From contig PXRQ01000119.1 in assembly GCA_003022005.1 (NCBI GenBank), forward strand, positions 1 through 8,725: a stretch of 8,725 nucleotides of DNA, read 5' to 3'. The first letter of the stretch is position 1; the number at the start of each line of letters is the position of its first letter. A program made the translations under genes and the position numbers. Below the pieces are notes generated by a model, which was not told the origin of the DNA, ran no database searches, and saw only the letters and a list, made by a program, of their open reading frames with translations. Positions 1 through 6,441 of the stretch are shown here, in pieces. Source of the stretch: Halobacteriales archaeon QS_5_70_15. GTDB taxonomy: Archaea > Halobacteriota > Halobacteria > Halobacteriales > Haloarculaceae.

Positions 1-1407
1 CACCCAGAACGCCTTGCGGAACCGCGAGGCGAACACCCGCCCGGTCGTCACCTCCCCCTCCTGGAGTATCTCGTCGGCGATGATGATGAGGTCGTCCACC
101 CCCGTGCCGATGACGGCGATGAACCCGGCGATGTGCGAGAGGTCGAGCGCCAGCCCGATGGCGGCGGCGAACCCGAGGAGGATGAACACCTCGGCGGCGG
201 CGGTGAACACCATCGGCGCGGCGACGCCGGGCTCGCGGTAGCGGAAGAAGACCACGACGCTGACCGCGAGCATCGCGACGAACCCGGTCACGAGCGAGAA
301 CAGCTTGAAGTCCTGGGCGAGCGACGGCGCGACGAACGTCGTCGACCCGTCCTCGATGTCGAGGTTGGTCGGGAGCGCCCCGGCCTGGAGGTCGAGCTGG
401 AGCCGCTGTGCCTCCGAGAAGTTCGAGGCGGTCGTCCGGAACGAGCGCTGCTCGACGAACTCCCCGTTCCTGATGATCTCGGCGAGGCCGGGGGCGATCG
501 AGGCCGCGAACACCACGTTCCCGTCGCGGACGGTGTAGAGGCAGTAGCCCGCGTCGGACTCGTTCTGCGAGTAGCGGCAGGCGCTCACGCCCTCGCCGGT
601 GAACCCGAACCGCTGCATCGCGTTCGAGAAGTTCCGGGCGGCCTCGTCGGTCAGCGTGATGGGGACGTACGGGGGTTCGGTCCCCTGTCCCTGCTGTGCG
701 GACTGGACCGCGGTGATGCCGTCCTGGTCGAACAGGGGGACGTTCCGGTAGGTGGTCGTCCCGTTCTCCCGGACGGGGAAGTGCGCCACGATCTGGACCT
801 GCCCCCGGCTCCCGATGAGTTCCAGCACCTCCTCGCGCCCGGCGTTGGGCACCTCGACGACGATGAGCTTCTCCTGGGAGGGGTCCGCCGGCGTGACGAT
901 GCTGGCGTCGCCGCCGGAGAGCCCGCCGGTGTTGATCTTGTTGTCGAGGGTGCGCTCCATCTGTCCGAGCGTCTCGTCGGTGACGCCGTCCTGGATATCG
1001 GACTCGCTCACGTCGTACCCCTCCGCCTGCAGGGCGGCGGCGAACTCCGCCCGCGTGACGTTGCCATCCTCGGCGTCGGCGAACACCTCGACGGTCGAGG
1101 TGGCGGGCGCGACGCGGACGTCCGACAGCGAGACGTTCAGCCGCGAGGCGAGCGACGTCTCGAGGTCCCGGGCCTCCGAGCCGCTCGTCGGCAGGTCGAC
1201 GTCCTCGGCGGTCATCCCGACTACGGGGGCGCGGATGCGCGTCCCGCCGGAGAGCTCGAGCCCGAACCGGAGATTGGTCGGACCGGCGGCGTCGGTCGCG
1301 TTGCCCGCGGGGGTCCCCGACCCGCCGCCGAGGGGGACGAACATCCCGACGGCGCTCAGCACGAGCAGGAGCGCGAGCAGGAGGAGCCGCCAGTTCTCCC
1401 GTATCAT
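1..1407 (-). CDS. secD: Preprotein translocase subunit SecD (3' end cut by window)
   Basis: SecD is a membrane subunit that, with SecF, assists protein export through the SecYE channel, probably using ion gradients to pull substrates outward. The 469 residues visible start at ATG 1407 and run in frame to position 1. Residues 8-27 form a first membrane helix. The LRFGLELSGGTRI stretch (46-58) matches the conserved SecD D1 motif. Residues 28-368 form the large external domain. Membrane segments resume at about 369, 396, 410 and 430. The GTGVDD motif (434-439) corresponds to the conserved D5 motif, with D438 at the position of the essential membrane aspartate of bacterial SecD. Compared with the usual archaeal length, roughly the last 50-60 residues (final helices) lie beyond the window. 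The start overlaps the secF stop as ATGA, so translation is probably coupled. The external domain has seven N-x-S/T sequons and two cysteines (C277, C289). Confidence 0.96.
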   Translation of the reverse strand, partial: MIRENWRLLLLALLLVLSAVGMFVPLGGGSGTPAGNATDAAGPTNLRFGLELSGGTRIRAPVVGMTAEDVDLPTSGSEARDLETSLASRLNVSLSDVRVAPATSTVEVFADAEDGNVTRAEFAAALQAEGYDVSESDIQDGVTDETLGQMERTLDNKINTGGLSGGDASIVTPADPSQEKLIVVEVPNAGREEVLELIGSRGQVQIVAHFPVRENGTTTYRNVPLFDQDGITAVQSAQQGQGTEPPYVPITLTDEAARNFSNAMQRFGFTGEGVSACRYSQNESDAGYCLYTVRDGNVVFAASIAPGLAEIIRNGEFVEQRSFRTTASNFSEAQRLQLDLQAGALPTNLDIEDGSTTFVAPSLAQDFKLFSLVTGFVAMLAVSVVVFFRYREPGVAAPMVFTAAAEVFILLGFAAAIGLALDLSHIAGFIAVIGTGVDDLIIIADEILQEGEVTTGRVFASRFRKAFWV

Positions 1408-2282
1408 CGGTTCACCGCCTCGAACTTGTAGTAGCGGAGCAGGGTCACGTTCATCATGTAGGTGTTCATCAGGTCCGCGGTGAGCCCGAACACGAGGACG
1501 ATGCCGACCTCCGGCAGGAGCGGGATGCCGAACAGGAACGAGACGATCGTCATGACCGTCATCGCGGCGATGGAGGTGAGCGTCATGGTCACCCCGGTCC
1601 GCATCGCCCGGTAGGTCGACTCGTAGAACGAGCCCCGGCGCCGGAGGACGTGGTTGTTCAACAGCAGGTCCGAGTCCACCGAGTACCCGATGAGCATCAG
1701 CAGCGCCGCGACGGTTCCCAGCGAGAGGTCGATGCCGAAGACGTTCATCAGCGCCATCGGGATGACCAGGTCCGAGAACGCCGAGGCCACGACGGCGATC
1801 GACGGGACGAACGTTCTGAATAGCACGAACACGAGGACGCTCATCCCCGCGAACGCGATCCCGACCCCGAGGAGCGCCTGGCGCTGGGCGGCCGAGCCGA
1901 ACGACGCCGAGCGGCTCTGGACCGACTCCCACTCGTAGCCGGCCGCGCTCGCCTGGGACGTGATGGCGTCCGTGTTCGAGGACTGGAACGTGACGATGAA
2001 GCCGTTCTGCTGCGAGGAGATGGGCTGGATCGACGACACCGGTTCCTCGAACGTCGCCCGGATCTCGTCGGGCGAGTCCGTCGTCGTCAGCTGCATTTCG
2101 GTCCCGCCGGTGAACGCGATGCCGAGCCCGACCGGGACGCCGTTGAGCGCGTAGTAGACCCCGATGACCGCGATCGCGAGCGCGAGCACCACGAGCGGCA
2201 CCGCCACCAGTTGGCGGTTCGAGTACTGCTCGTAGTCGACCTCCGGGAGGTCGAACGGGAGCTCAGCGCGGGCCCTGGCCAC
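1404..2282 (-). CDS. secF: Preprotein translocase subunit SecF
   Basis: Partner of SecD in the accessory complex of the Sec translocon in the cytoplasmic membrane. The 292-residue protein has the SecF layout: cytoplasmic N-terminus, helix 1 at about 25-45, an external domain starting with GIAFTGGTEMQL (54-65, conserved SecF signature), then five helices between about 137 and 285. The MLIGYSVDSDLLLNNHVLRR region (196-215) is the conserved membrane motif. It has D203 and D205 where bacterial SecF reads N-D-T, a shift I believe is usual in archaea. The start is taken as GTG 2282, because it is preceded at 2290-2296 by GGGGGTG with 7-nt spacing and because the protein then opens with an acidic pre-helix segment typical of haloarchaea. 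The gene is first in a secF-secD operon; its TGA stop lies inside the secD ATG. In Haloferax these genes are also adjacent as secFD. Confidence 0.95.
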   Translation of the reverse strand: MARARAELPFDLPEVDYEQYSNRQLVAVPLVVLALAIAVIGVYYALNGVPVGLGIAFTGGTEMQLTTTDSPDEIRATFEEPVSSIQPISSQQNGFIVTFQSSNTDAITSQASAAGYEWESVQSRSASFGSAAQRQALLGVGIAFAGMSVLVFVLFRTFVPSIAVVASAFSDLVIPMALMNVFGIDLSLGTVAALLMLIGYSVDSDLLLNNHVLRRRGSFYESTYRAMRTGVTMTLTSIAAMTVMTIVSFLFGIPLLPEVGIVLVFGLTADLMNTYMMNVTLLRYYKFEAVNR

Positions 2283-2289
2283 GGCGACG

Positions 2290-2348
2290 CACCCCCGTCA
2301 CTGCGAGCGTGGGCATATCCGCCGGTGCGTAACCCCGCCGAATAAGCC
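2290..2348 (-). promoter_or_regulatory. Probable secF-secD promoter and ribosome binding site
   Basis: On the minus strand GGCTTATTC (2348-2340), preceded by a purine-rich stretch (GAAAAAGAA), is the best TATA/BRE candidate in the aceB-secF gap. A start site about 25 nt downstream would give a leader of roughly 35 nt. Near its end lies GGGGGTG (2296-2290), complementary in part to the 3' end of 16S rRNA, 7 nt before the GTG start. Unlike most genes in this window, secF therefore appears to be translated from a leadered message. Position and spacing are seen; promoter activity is inferred. Confidence 0.5.
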
Positions 2349-2363
2349 TTCTTTTTCCGTCGG

Positions 2364-2400
2364 GAAGCGAGGTCGACTGAAGCGAGACCTCGGTAGCGAG
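2364..2400. repeat. Small direct and inverted repeat in the aceB-secF gap
   Basis: GAAGCGAG occurs at 2364-2371 and again at 2379-2386, with a shorter AGCGAG at 2395-2400. Interleaved is a perfect 7-bp inverted repeat, CGAGGTC (2368-2374) and GACCTCG (2386-2392), with an 11-nt loop. It lies downstream of the aceB stop and just upstream of the secF promoter, so it could be an aceB 3' structure or an operator. No U-rich tract follows it in the aceB transcript direction, so it is not a typical archaeal terminator. Confidence 0.45.
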
Positions 2401-2495
2401 CGGCGCCCGGCTCCCAGCGCGCCGTTCAACCGTCGGTGTCCGCGGTTGTCCCGGTCGTCCGAAGGGAAACGCCGGCGGGCCCTTCGTGTCGACTC

Positions 2496-3800
2496 TCAGT
2501 TCCCGACGCTCGTCGCCCGCTCGACGACGTCCTCGCCGTACATCTCCTCCAGTTCCGCGTGCTGGTCCGGCCGGTGCTCGTAGACGTCCTGGAACAGGGT
2601 GATGGGCGTCTGTGCGGCCTGGTACGTCGCCTCGTCCCACATCCTGTCCCTGCTGATCTCGACCTCGACGCCGTCGATGACGACGGTTGCCGACTGCGTC
2701 ATCGCGATAGCGCCCCGGCCGGCCTCCTTGGCCGCCTCGAACTCCGCCATCGAGTTGACGATGTCGTCCATGCTGGGGACGTACGAGGCCATGTCCACCA
2801 GCTCCTCGTGGAGCTCGTCGGCGTCGAGTTCGTGCTCGTCGCCGTCGACGCTGAGGACGTAGCCGTCGTCGGTCTCCTCCAGACCGAGGTCGTCGCCCTC
2901 GTAGACCTGCCGGCCGTCCTCCTCGACGAGTTCGACGTCCTCGCCGCCGACCTCGATCAGCCAGGTCCCCTCCTCGGGTGGGAGCGGCGAGGTGTTCGCC
3001 TCGACCACCTGGCCGGGGGTGAGCGACCAGATGCCGGTCATCCCCTTCGCGCGGTTGTCGACCATCCGCTCGCGGTACCCCTCGACGTCGCGGATGTCGT
3101 CGTAGGGGCCGTCGACGGCGACGAGTCCGGCGGCGCTGGCCGCCCGCGAGGTGTTGTGCCGGAGTTCGGGCCACGGCGGTAGTTCGCCGGTCGGGATCAT
3201 CGCCCGCATGTCCTTCGTGTAGTCGACCTCGCCGTCGACCAGCAGGAACAGCCGTTCGAGGTTGTTCGAGGGGCGACCCATCTCCTTTCGGAGGTCCTCC
3301 ATGGCGATCTCGGCCTCGCCGCTCTCGATGATGACCGACATCGAGAGGCTCCCCTCTTCGAGCCCGTTCTCGTGCTCGACGATGGTGATGAACTCGTCGG
3401 CCTTCTTCCAGTCGTCGAGGTCGCCCACCTCCGGGATAACGAACCCGTCGATATGTTCGGCGGCGCCCCCCTCGGGGTCGGCGATCTCGAGCATGTGCCG
3501 GAACCCGCGGTACCTGGTCTCGGGGGAGTCCCGGTGCCAGACGATCCGGGGGTGGATCCCGCCGGGGAACTCCGCCCCGTGTTCGGCGACGACCTCGACG
3601 ATGTTCCTCGCGCCCTCGTCTCGCATGTTCGGGGCCGTCGCGTCCTCGTTGTCGGGCACCCAGACGTCCGGCGCCTGCATCCCGCGGAGCCCCGCGGCGC
3701 TCCGGATCATCTTCGCCGAGTCCTCCTCGCCCTTCACCGCCGTCGGCGAGGTGAAGAACGTCCGCACGAACTCCCGCTCGTAGCGTCTCTCGGTGCTCAT
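2496..3800 (-). CDS. aceB: Malate synthase, haloarchaeal type
   Basis: Condenses glyoxylate with acetyl-CoA to give malate and CoA in the cytoplasm, allowing net synthesis from two-carbon units. The 434-residue protein matches the short haloarchaeal malate synthase (Haloferax volcanii enzyme 433 residues), a CitE/HpcH-like TIM-barrel form distinct from isoforms A and G. Active-site residues known for the Haloferax enzyme are present one position later: R85 (in HPRIVW), metal ligands E159 (IIESGEAE) and D193 (EVDYTKD), and the catalytic base D389 (DRMWDEATYQ). Residues about 280-340 are a very acidic segment. The ATG at 3800 has no Shine-Dalgarno; a TATA-like GTTTAAC at 3838-3832 suggests a leader of only about 10 nt. 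Isocitrate lyase (aceA), the neighbour of aceB in Haloferax, is not adjacent: secF follows and a divergent PfpI-family gene lies upstream. Confidence 0.97.
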   Translation of the reverse strand: MSTERRYEREFVRTFFTSPTAVKGEEDSAKMIRSAAGLRGMQAPDVWVPDNEDATAPNMRDEGARNIVEVVAEHGAEFPGGIHPRIVWHRDSPETRYRGFRHMLEIADPEGGAAEHIDGFVIPEVGDLDDWKKADEFITIVEHENGLEEGSLSMSVIIESGEAEIAMEDLRKEMGRPSNNLERLFLLVDGEVDYTKDMRAMIPTGELPPWPELRHNTSRAASAAGLVAVDGPYDDIRDVEGYRERMVDNRAKGMTGIWSLTPGQVVEANTSPLPPEEGTWLIEVGGEDVELVEEDGRQVYEGDDLGLEETDDGYVLSVDGDEHELDADELHEELVDMASYVPSMDDIVNSMAEFEAAKEAGRGAIAMTQSATVVIDGVEVEISRDRMWDEATYQAAQTPITLFQDVYEHRPDQHAELEEMYGEDVVERATSVGN

Positions 3801-3830
3801 GGCAGTCGCACGGAGGAACTCCCCGAACGG

Positions 3831-3840
3831 TGTTAAACGT
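3831..3840 (-). promoter_or_regulatory. Probable aceB promoter (TATA-like box)
   Basis: Read on the minus strand, ACGTTTAACA contains a TTTAA core centred near 3835, 35 nt before the aceB ATG. That places transcription start about 8-10 nt before the codon. A second, weaker candidate (CTATACA, about 3862-3856) would give a leader of about 30 nt. Inverted GTTCGG/CCGAAC hexamers flank both (3823-3828 and 3863-3868). Inferred from position only. Confidence 0.4.
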
Positions 3841-3944
3841 GCCGCAACACCGCGCTGTATAGCGTTCGGACGGCCCCGGGCGCGGCGTCAGGCGCGGACT
3901 CCCCCGAGGTCGCCACCCGCCCGTTCGTCACGTGATGCCGTACC

Positions 3945-3971
3945 ACGGTTCGAAACGGTTCGTTAGAACCG
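3945..3971 (+). promoter_or_regulatory. PfpI-gene promoter with three phased CGGTTC half-sites
   Basis: CGGTTC is found at 3946-3951 and 3956-3961, and its reverse complement GAACCG at 3966-3971, so the three hexamers begin exactly 10 bp apart and lie on one DNA face. The last two form a perfect dyad around GTTA. The only TATA-like sequence at the right distance for a leaderless start (GTTAGA, centred 28 nt before the ATG at 3993) lies inside this dyad, so a bound protein would block or modulate TBP/TFB binding. The repeat is seen directly; an operator role is inferred. Confidence 0.5.
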
Positions 3972-3992
3972 CCCACAATCGACTCCCGAGCC

Positions 3993-4556
3993 ATGCAGGG
4001 GCTCATCCTGGCGACGGACGGCCTCGAGGACAGCGATTTCAGCCACCCCTACTACCGGCTCCGGAAGGCTGGATTCGACGTCCACGTCGTGACGCCAGCC
4101 GGTGAGCCGGTGACGGGGAAGCACGGCTACGAGTTCGAGGCCGACTTCCCGTTCGAGGCCCACGCGCCCGAGGAGTGGACCGAGGCGTACGACTTCGCGA
4201 TCGTCCCCGGCGGGGACTCGCCGGAGGCGCTCCGCCCTGAGGCGCCGGCCGCGGCCGACCTCCTCCGGGCGTTCGACGAGGCCGGCAAGCCCATCGCGGC
4301 CATCTGTCACGGCCTCCAGCTACTGATCAGCGCCGACGTACTCGAGGGCCGGACGGTCACCGGCTACCGGTCGCTGGAGGTCGACGCCGAGAACGCCGGC
4401 GCTACCTGGGTCGACGAGCCGGTCGTCGTCGACGACAACCTCGTCACCTCGCGGGCGCCCGAGGATCTCCCCGTGTTCATGGGCACGTTCCTGACGGAGT
4501 TCGCCGGGCCGGAGGCGGGGGCCGACTGGAGCGAGCCGGCGACCCCGCCGGCCTGA
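3993..4556 (+). CDS. DJ-1/PfpI-family protein (class I glutamine amidotransferase-like)
   Basis: A 187-residue cytoplasmic protein of the DJ-1/PfpI family. Members act as deglycases or glyoxalases, proteases, chaperones or stress proteins; which applies here cannot be told. The first strand and turn, GLILATDGLEDSD (3-15), carries the conserved acidic residue E12. The nucleophile elbow is AAICHGLQLL (102-111), with C105 as catalytic cysteine and H106 next to it, the usual PfpI Cys-His pair. VPGGDSPEALRP (71-82) matches the conserved glycine-rich loop. A Pro/Ala-rich tail ends the protein. Length is normal for the family. The ATG at 3993 fits both the fold start and a leaderless promoter about 28 nt upstream. 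It is divergent from aceB across 192 bp and is followed after 110 bp by an independently promoted gene, so it is probably monocistronic. Confidence 0.9.
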   Translation: MQGLILATDGLEDSDFSHPYYRLRKAGFDVHVVTPAGEPVTGKHGYEFEADFPFEAHAPEEWTEAYDFAIVPGGDSPEALRPEAPAAADLLRAFDEAGKPIAAICHGLQLLISADVLEGRTVTGYRSLEVDAENAGATWVDEPVVVDDNLVTSRAPEDLPVFMGTFLTEFAGPEAGADWSEPATPPA

Positions 4557-4603
4557 CCGCCCCGGCATCCGCGAGCACCGCCCGCGAATCGGAACCGGCC
4601 ACG

Positions 4604-4643
4604 CCACGTTACGTGGAGTCACCCCCCCGCCGAAGCCATTAGT
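4604..4643 (+). promoter_or_regulatory. Promoter with upstream dyad for the 111-aa gene
   Basis: ATTAGT (4638-4643), preceded by the BRE-like CGAAGCC, is centred 27 nt before the ATG at 4667, which fits a leaderless start. About 30 bp upstream of the box centre lies a 13-bp palindrome, CCACGT-T-ACGTGG (4604-4616), a plausible regulator site just upstream of the core promoter. The repeat is certain; its role is inferred. Confidence 0.5.
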
Positions 4644-4666
4644 ACCGTGCCCGCCTATCCGCCGGC

Positions 4667-5002
4667 ATGAGCCGGACGACCGCACCGGGCACGGAGGCCG
4701 CCGCCCGCGTCGTCCTCTCGTACCCGGCCGACCTCTCGGACTGGGGGCGAGGGCAGGTCGACACCCCCTACTTCCGGGCGTACCTCCGGAAGACCCTGGG
4801 CGAGGTGGGGGAGGGCGACGTGCGCGAGGAGTTCGTCGGCGTGGGTTGCTGTGGCTCCGCGCTCGACGTCCCGCTCCGGGTCGAGGAGGTCCAGGGCGGG
4901 AGCCGCGTCGGTCCCGACACGGACCTCGAATACGCCGTCCGGGAGGCCTGCGGGGTCCAGGGCGGCTGGCGCGTCCAGAGCGCGGACGGCCCCACGACCT
5001 GA
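4667..5002 (+). CDS. Conserved small Cys-containing protein of unknown function
   Basis: 111 residues, soluble, no signal peptide or membrane helix. I take it to be a haloarchaeal conserved protein because of its normal acidic composition and ordered motifs, but I cannot assign a function. Visible features: an N-terminal strand-like VVLSYPADLSDWG (15-27), DTPYFRAYLRK (32-42), then VGVGCCGSALDVPLRV (57-72) with adjacent C61 and C62, and REACGVQGGWRVQ (92-104) with C95. Three cysteines in such a short haloarchaeal protein is unusual and suggests a metal site, redox function or a structural role. The ATG at 4667 is supported by a TATA-like box 27 nt upstream. It stands between the PfpI-family gene and the dehydrogenase, each with its own promoter, so the neighbours say little about its job. 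Confidence 0.8.
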   Translation: MSRTTAPGTEAAARVVLSYPADLSDWGRGQVDTPYFRAYLRKTLGEVGEGDVREEFVGVGCCGSALDVPLRVEEVQGGSRVGPDTDLEYAVREACGVQGGWRVQSADGPTT

Positions 5003-5133
5003 CCGCCCCGAACTCCGCCGTCCGACGCCTCCGCCGGCCGTCCGAGGAGCAGCGTCCGGGATCCACGACCAGTCGGAGAGGCTCCCGCGCGACACGCCCG
5101 GGTCGCCTTCCCGCTCCCGTCGGCCCCCCGGCG

Positions 5134-5169
5134 AAGACGTTTTGACCCTCTGTGGAGTTTCGAGGGTCA
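5134..5169 (+). promoter_or_regulatory. Promoter and putative operator of the dehydrogenase gene
   Basis: TTTTGA (5140-5145), preceded by CGAAGACG as BRE, is centred 27 nt before the ATG at 5169, indicating a leaderless message. An 8-bp perfect inverted repeat, TGACCCTC (5143-5150) and GAGGGTCA (5162-5169), with an 11-nt spacer, begins inside the TATA box and ends on the A of the start codon. It covers the whole TBP-to-transcription-start interval, the classic place for a repressor in archaea. Half-site centres are 19 bp apart, close to two helical turns. Regulator identity unknown. Confidence 0.55.
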
Positions 5170-6371
5170 TGTCACTCGACGTTCCCTCGTTCGTCCACGA
5201 CTTCCAGCCGGGTGCCATCCACTACGGGCGGGGATGTGTCGCCGACCTCGGGGAGGCGATGGCCGACCGGGGGCTGGACTCGCCGCTGGTCGTCACGGGG
5301 ACGAACGTCGGCGCGAACCCCGAGGCGATGGACCCCGTAGAAGCGGGGCTGGGCGACCGCCTCGCGGAGGTGTTCGACGAGACCTCGCCCGAAAAGCGCA
5401 TCGAGACCGCCTACGACGGGGTCGAGCGGATGCACGACCTCGACGCCGACGCGCTCGTCGCCGTCGGATCGGGGAGTAGCCTCGACGTCGCGCGGTTCAT
5501 GCGGGTGCTCGACGCCGAATTCCGGAGCCTGAAGGAGATACGGACGGAGGTCGAGGAGACGGGAACGGTCGCGGTTCCGGACGACCGTGACGCGCTGGTG
5601 CCGCTGTTCGTCGTGCCGACGACGTTCGCCGGCGCGGACATGTCCGTCGCGGCGGCCATCACCTACCCCACCGCCGACGGCGGCCGCGCCGAGACCATCC
5701 CGGTCGCGAAGTCGAACATCCCGACGGGGCTGTTCTACGACCCGGAGCTGTTCGAGAGCACGCCCACGAGCGTGCTCGCTGGCTCCGCGATCAACGGCTT
5801 CGACAAGGCCCTCGAGACGGTGTACTCGGCGTTCGCCAACCCGATCACCGACGCCACCGCCGTCAAGTCGCTCACGTACCTGCGGGACTCGCTCCCCGAC
5901 CTCCGGCACGCGGACGACCCGGCGGTCATGGACCGTGCCGTGATGGGGATCGTTCTCGCACAGTACGGCGTCTCGATGCCGGAGGCGTACAAGATCAACG
6001 TCGTCCACGCGTTCGGGCACGCGCTCCGCAACGAGTTCGGGCTCCAGCAGGGCGTCGCCCACGCCATCGTCGTCCCGCAGGTACTCGAACTGATCTTCGA
6101 GCAGGTCGACGGCCGCCGCGGCCTGCTCGCGGAGGGGCTCGTCGTCGAGGAGGACGTCGAGGACGAGGCCGCGGCGGTCGTCGCCGCCGTCGAGGAGATC
6201 CGCGACGGCCTCGACCTCCCCTCGCGGCTCCGGGACGTCGAGGGCCCCGCCGAGGAGGGCCTCCACGACGCCGCCGTCTACGCCCGGAACGACCCGTTCA
6301 TCGATCTGGGTCCCGAGGGGTTCGACCCCTCCGTCGATGACCTCGAGGGCGTCCTCCGTGACGCCTGGTAG
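5169..6371 (+). CDS. Iron-containing alcohol dehydrogenase-fold protein with altered metal site
   Basis: A 400-residue group III (iron-type) alcohol dehydrogenase-fold protein, soluble and normal in length. The nucleotide-binding half has LVAVGSGSSLDVARF (96-110), a variant of the GGGS...D signature with D106 kept, and PTTFAGADMS (150-159), closest to the PTTYAGSEMT of maleylacetate reductases. The metal half aligns without gaps to FucO from the D191 region on: canonical ligands Asp-His-His-His become N209, K213, H280 and Q294; the catalytic-type His remains as H284. Three of four ligands are therefore replaced, so it may not bind iron or zinc in the usual way. Substrate is unknown; maleylacetate reductase-like or glycerol/lactaldehyde activities cannot be assumed. 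The start at 5169 is chosen because the fold begins there (FVHDFQPGAIHYGRG, 8-22) and a promoter sits 27 nt upstream; an open frame continues upstream but is shadow coding. Confidence 0.9.
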   Translation: MSLDVPSFVHDFQPGAIHYGRGCVADLGEAMADRGLDSPLVVTGTNVGANPEAMDPVEAGLGDRLAEVFDETSPEKRIETAYDGVERMHDLDADALVAVGSGSSLDVARFMRVLDAEFRSLKEIRTEVEETGTVAVPDDRDALVPLFVVPTTFAGADMSVAAAITYPTADGGRAETIPVAKSNIPTGLFYDPELFESTPTSVLAGSAINGFDKALETVYSAFANPITDATAVKSLTYLRDSLPDLRHADDPAVMDRAVMGIVLAQYGVSMPEAYKINVVHAFGHALRNEFGLQQGVAHAIVVPQVLELIFEQVDGRRGLLAEGLVVEEDVEDEAAAVVAAVEEIRDGLDLPSRLRDVEGPAEEGLHDAAVYARNDPFIDLGPEGFDPSVDDLEGVLRDAW

Positions 6372-6392
6372 GGTCCACCTCCTGCGATCCGA

Positions 6393-6437
6393 CCGACGAG
6401 TCCCACCGAGTGGCGTCGGCCCCCTGCCTCCGGGGGC
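6393..6437 (+). terminator. Two adjacent stem-loops after the dehydrogenase gene
   Basis: First hairpin: CCGACG (6393-6398) with CGTCGG (6414-6419), plus inner CCAC/GTGG (6403-6406, 6410-6413) closing a CGA loop, giving ten pairs with a 4-nt bulge. Second: GCCCCC (6419-6424) with GGGGGC (6432-6437), loop of 7. They lie 21 nt after the TAG stop and end just before the trkA TATA-like box. They could stabilise or end the upstream transcript, or insulate the trkA promoter. No U-tract follows, so termination is uncertain. Confidence 0.4.
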
Positions 6438-6441
6438 AACC

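Noticed and set aside
133..1431. Long plus-strand open frame of 432 codons opposite secD
   Set aside because: It encodes Arg/Gly/Glu-rich low-complexity protein without motifs and lies wholly antisense to clearly recognised SecD; high G+C leaves such frames open by chance.
2263..3174. Second minus-strand frame of 303 codons inside aceB
   Set aside because: Arg-rich frame-shifted shadow of aceB running into the intergenic gap; aceB has all its catalytic residues in the other frame.
4851..5168. N-terminal extension of the dehydrogenase by about 106 codons
   Set aside because: It overlaps the 111-aa gene in another frame, is Arg/Pro/Ser-rich, and the fold and promoter both place the start at 5169.
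4320..5218. Minus-strand open frames across the PfpI tail and the 111-aa gene
   Set aside because: Compositions rich in Arg, Gly and Pro, and no promoter at suitable spacing; the plus-strand 111-aa reading has ordered motifs and a promoter.
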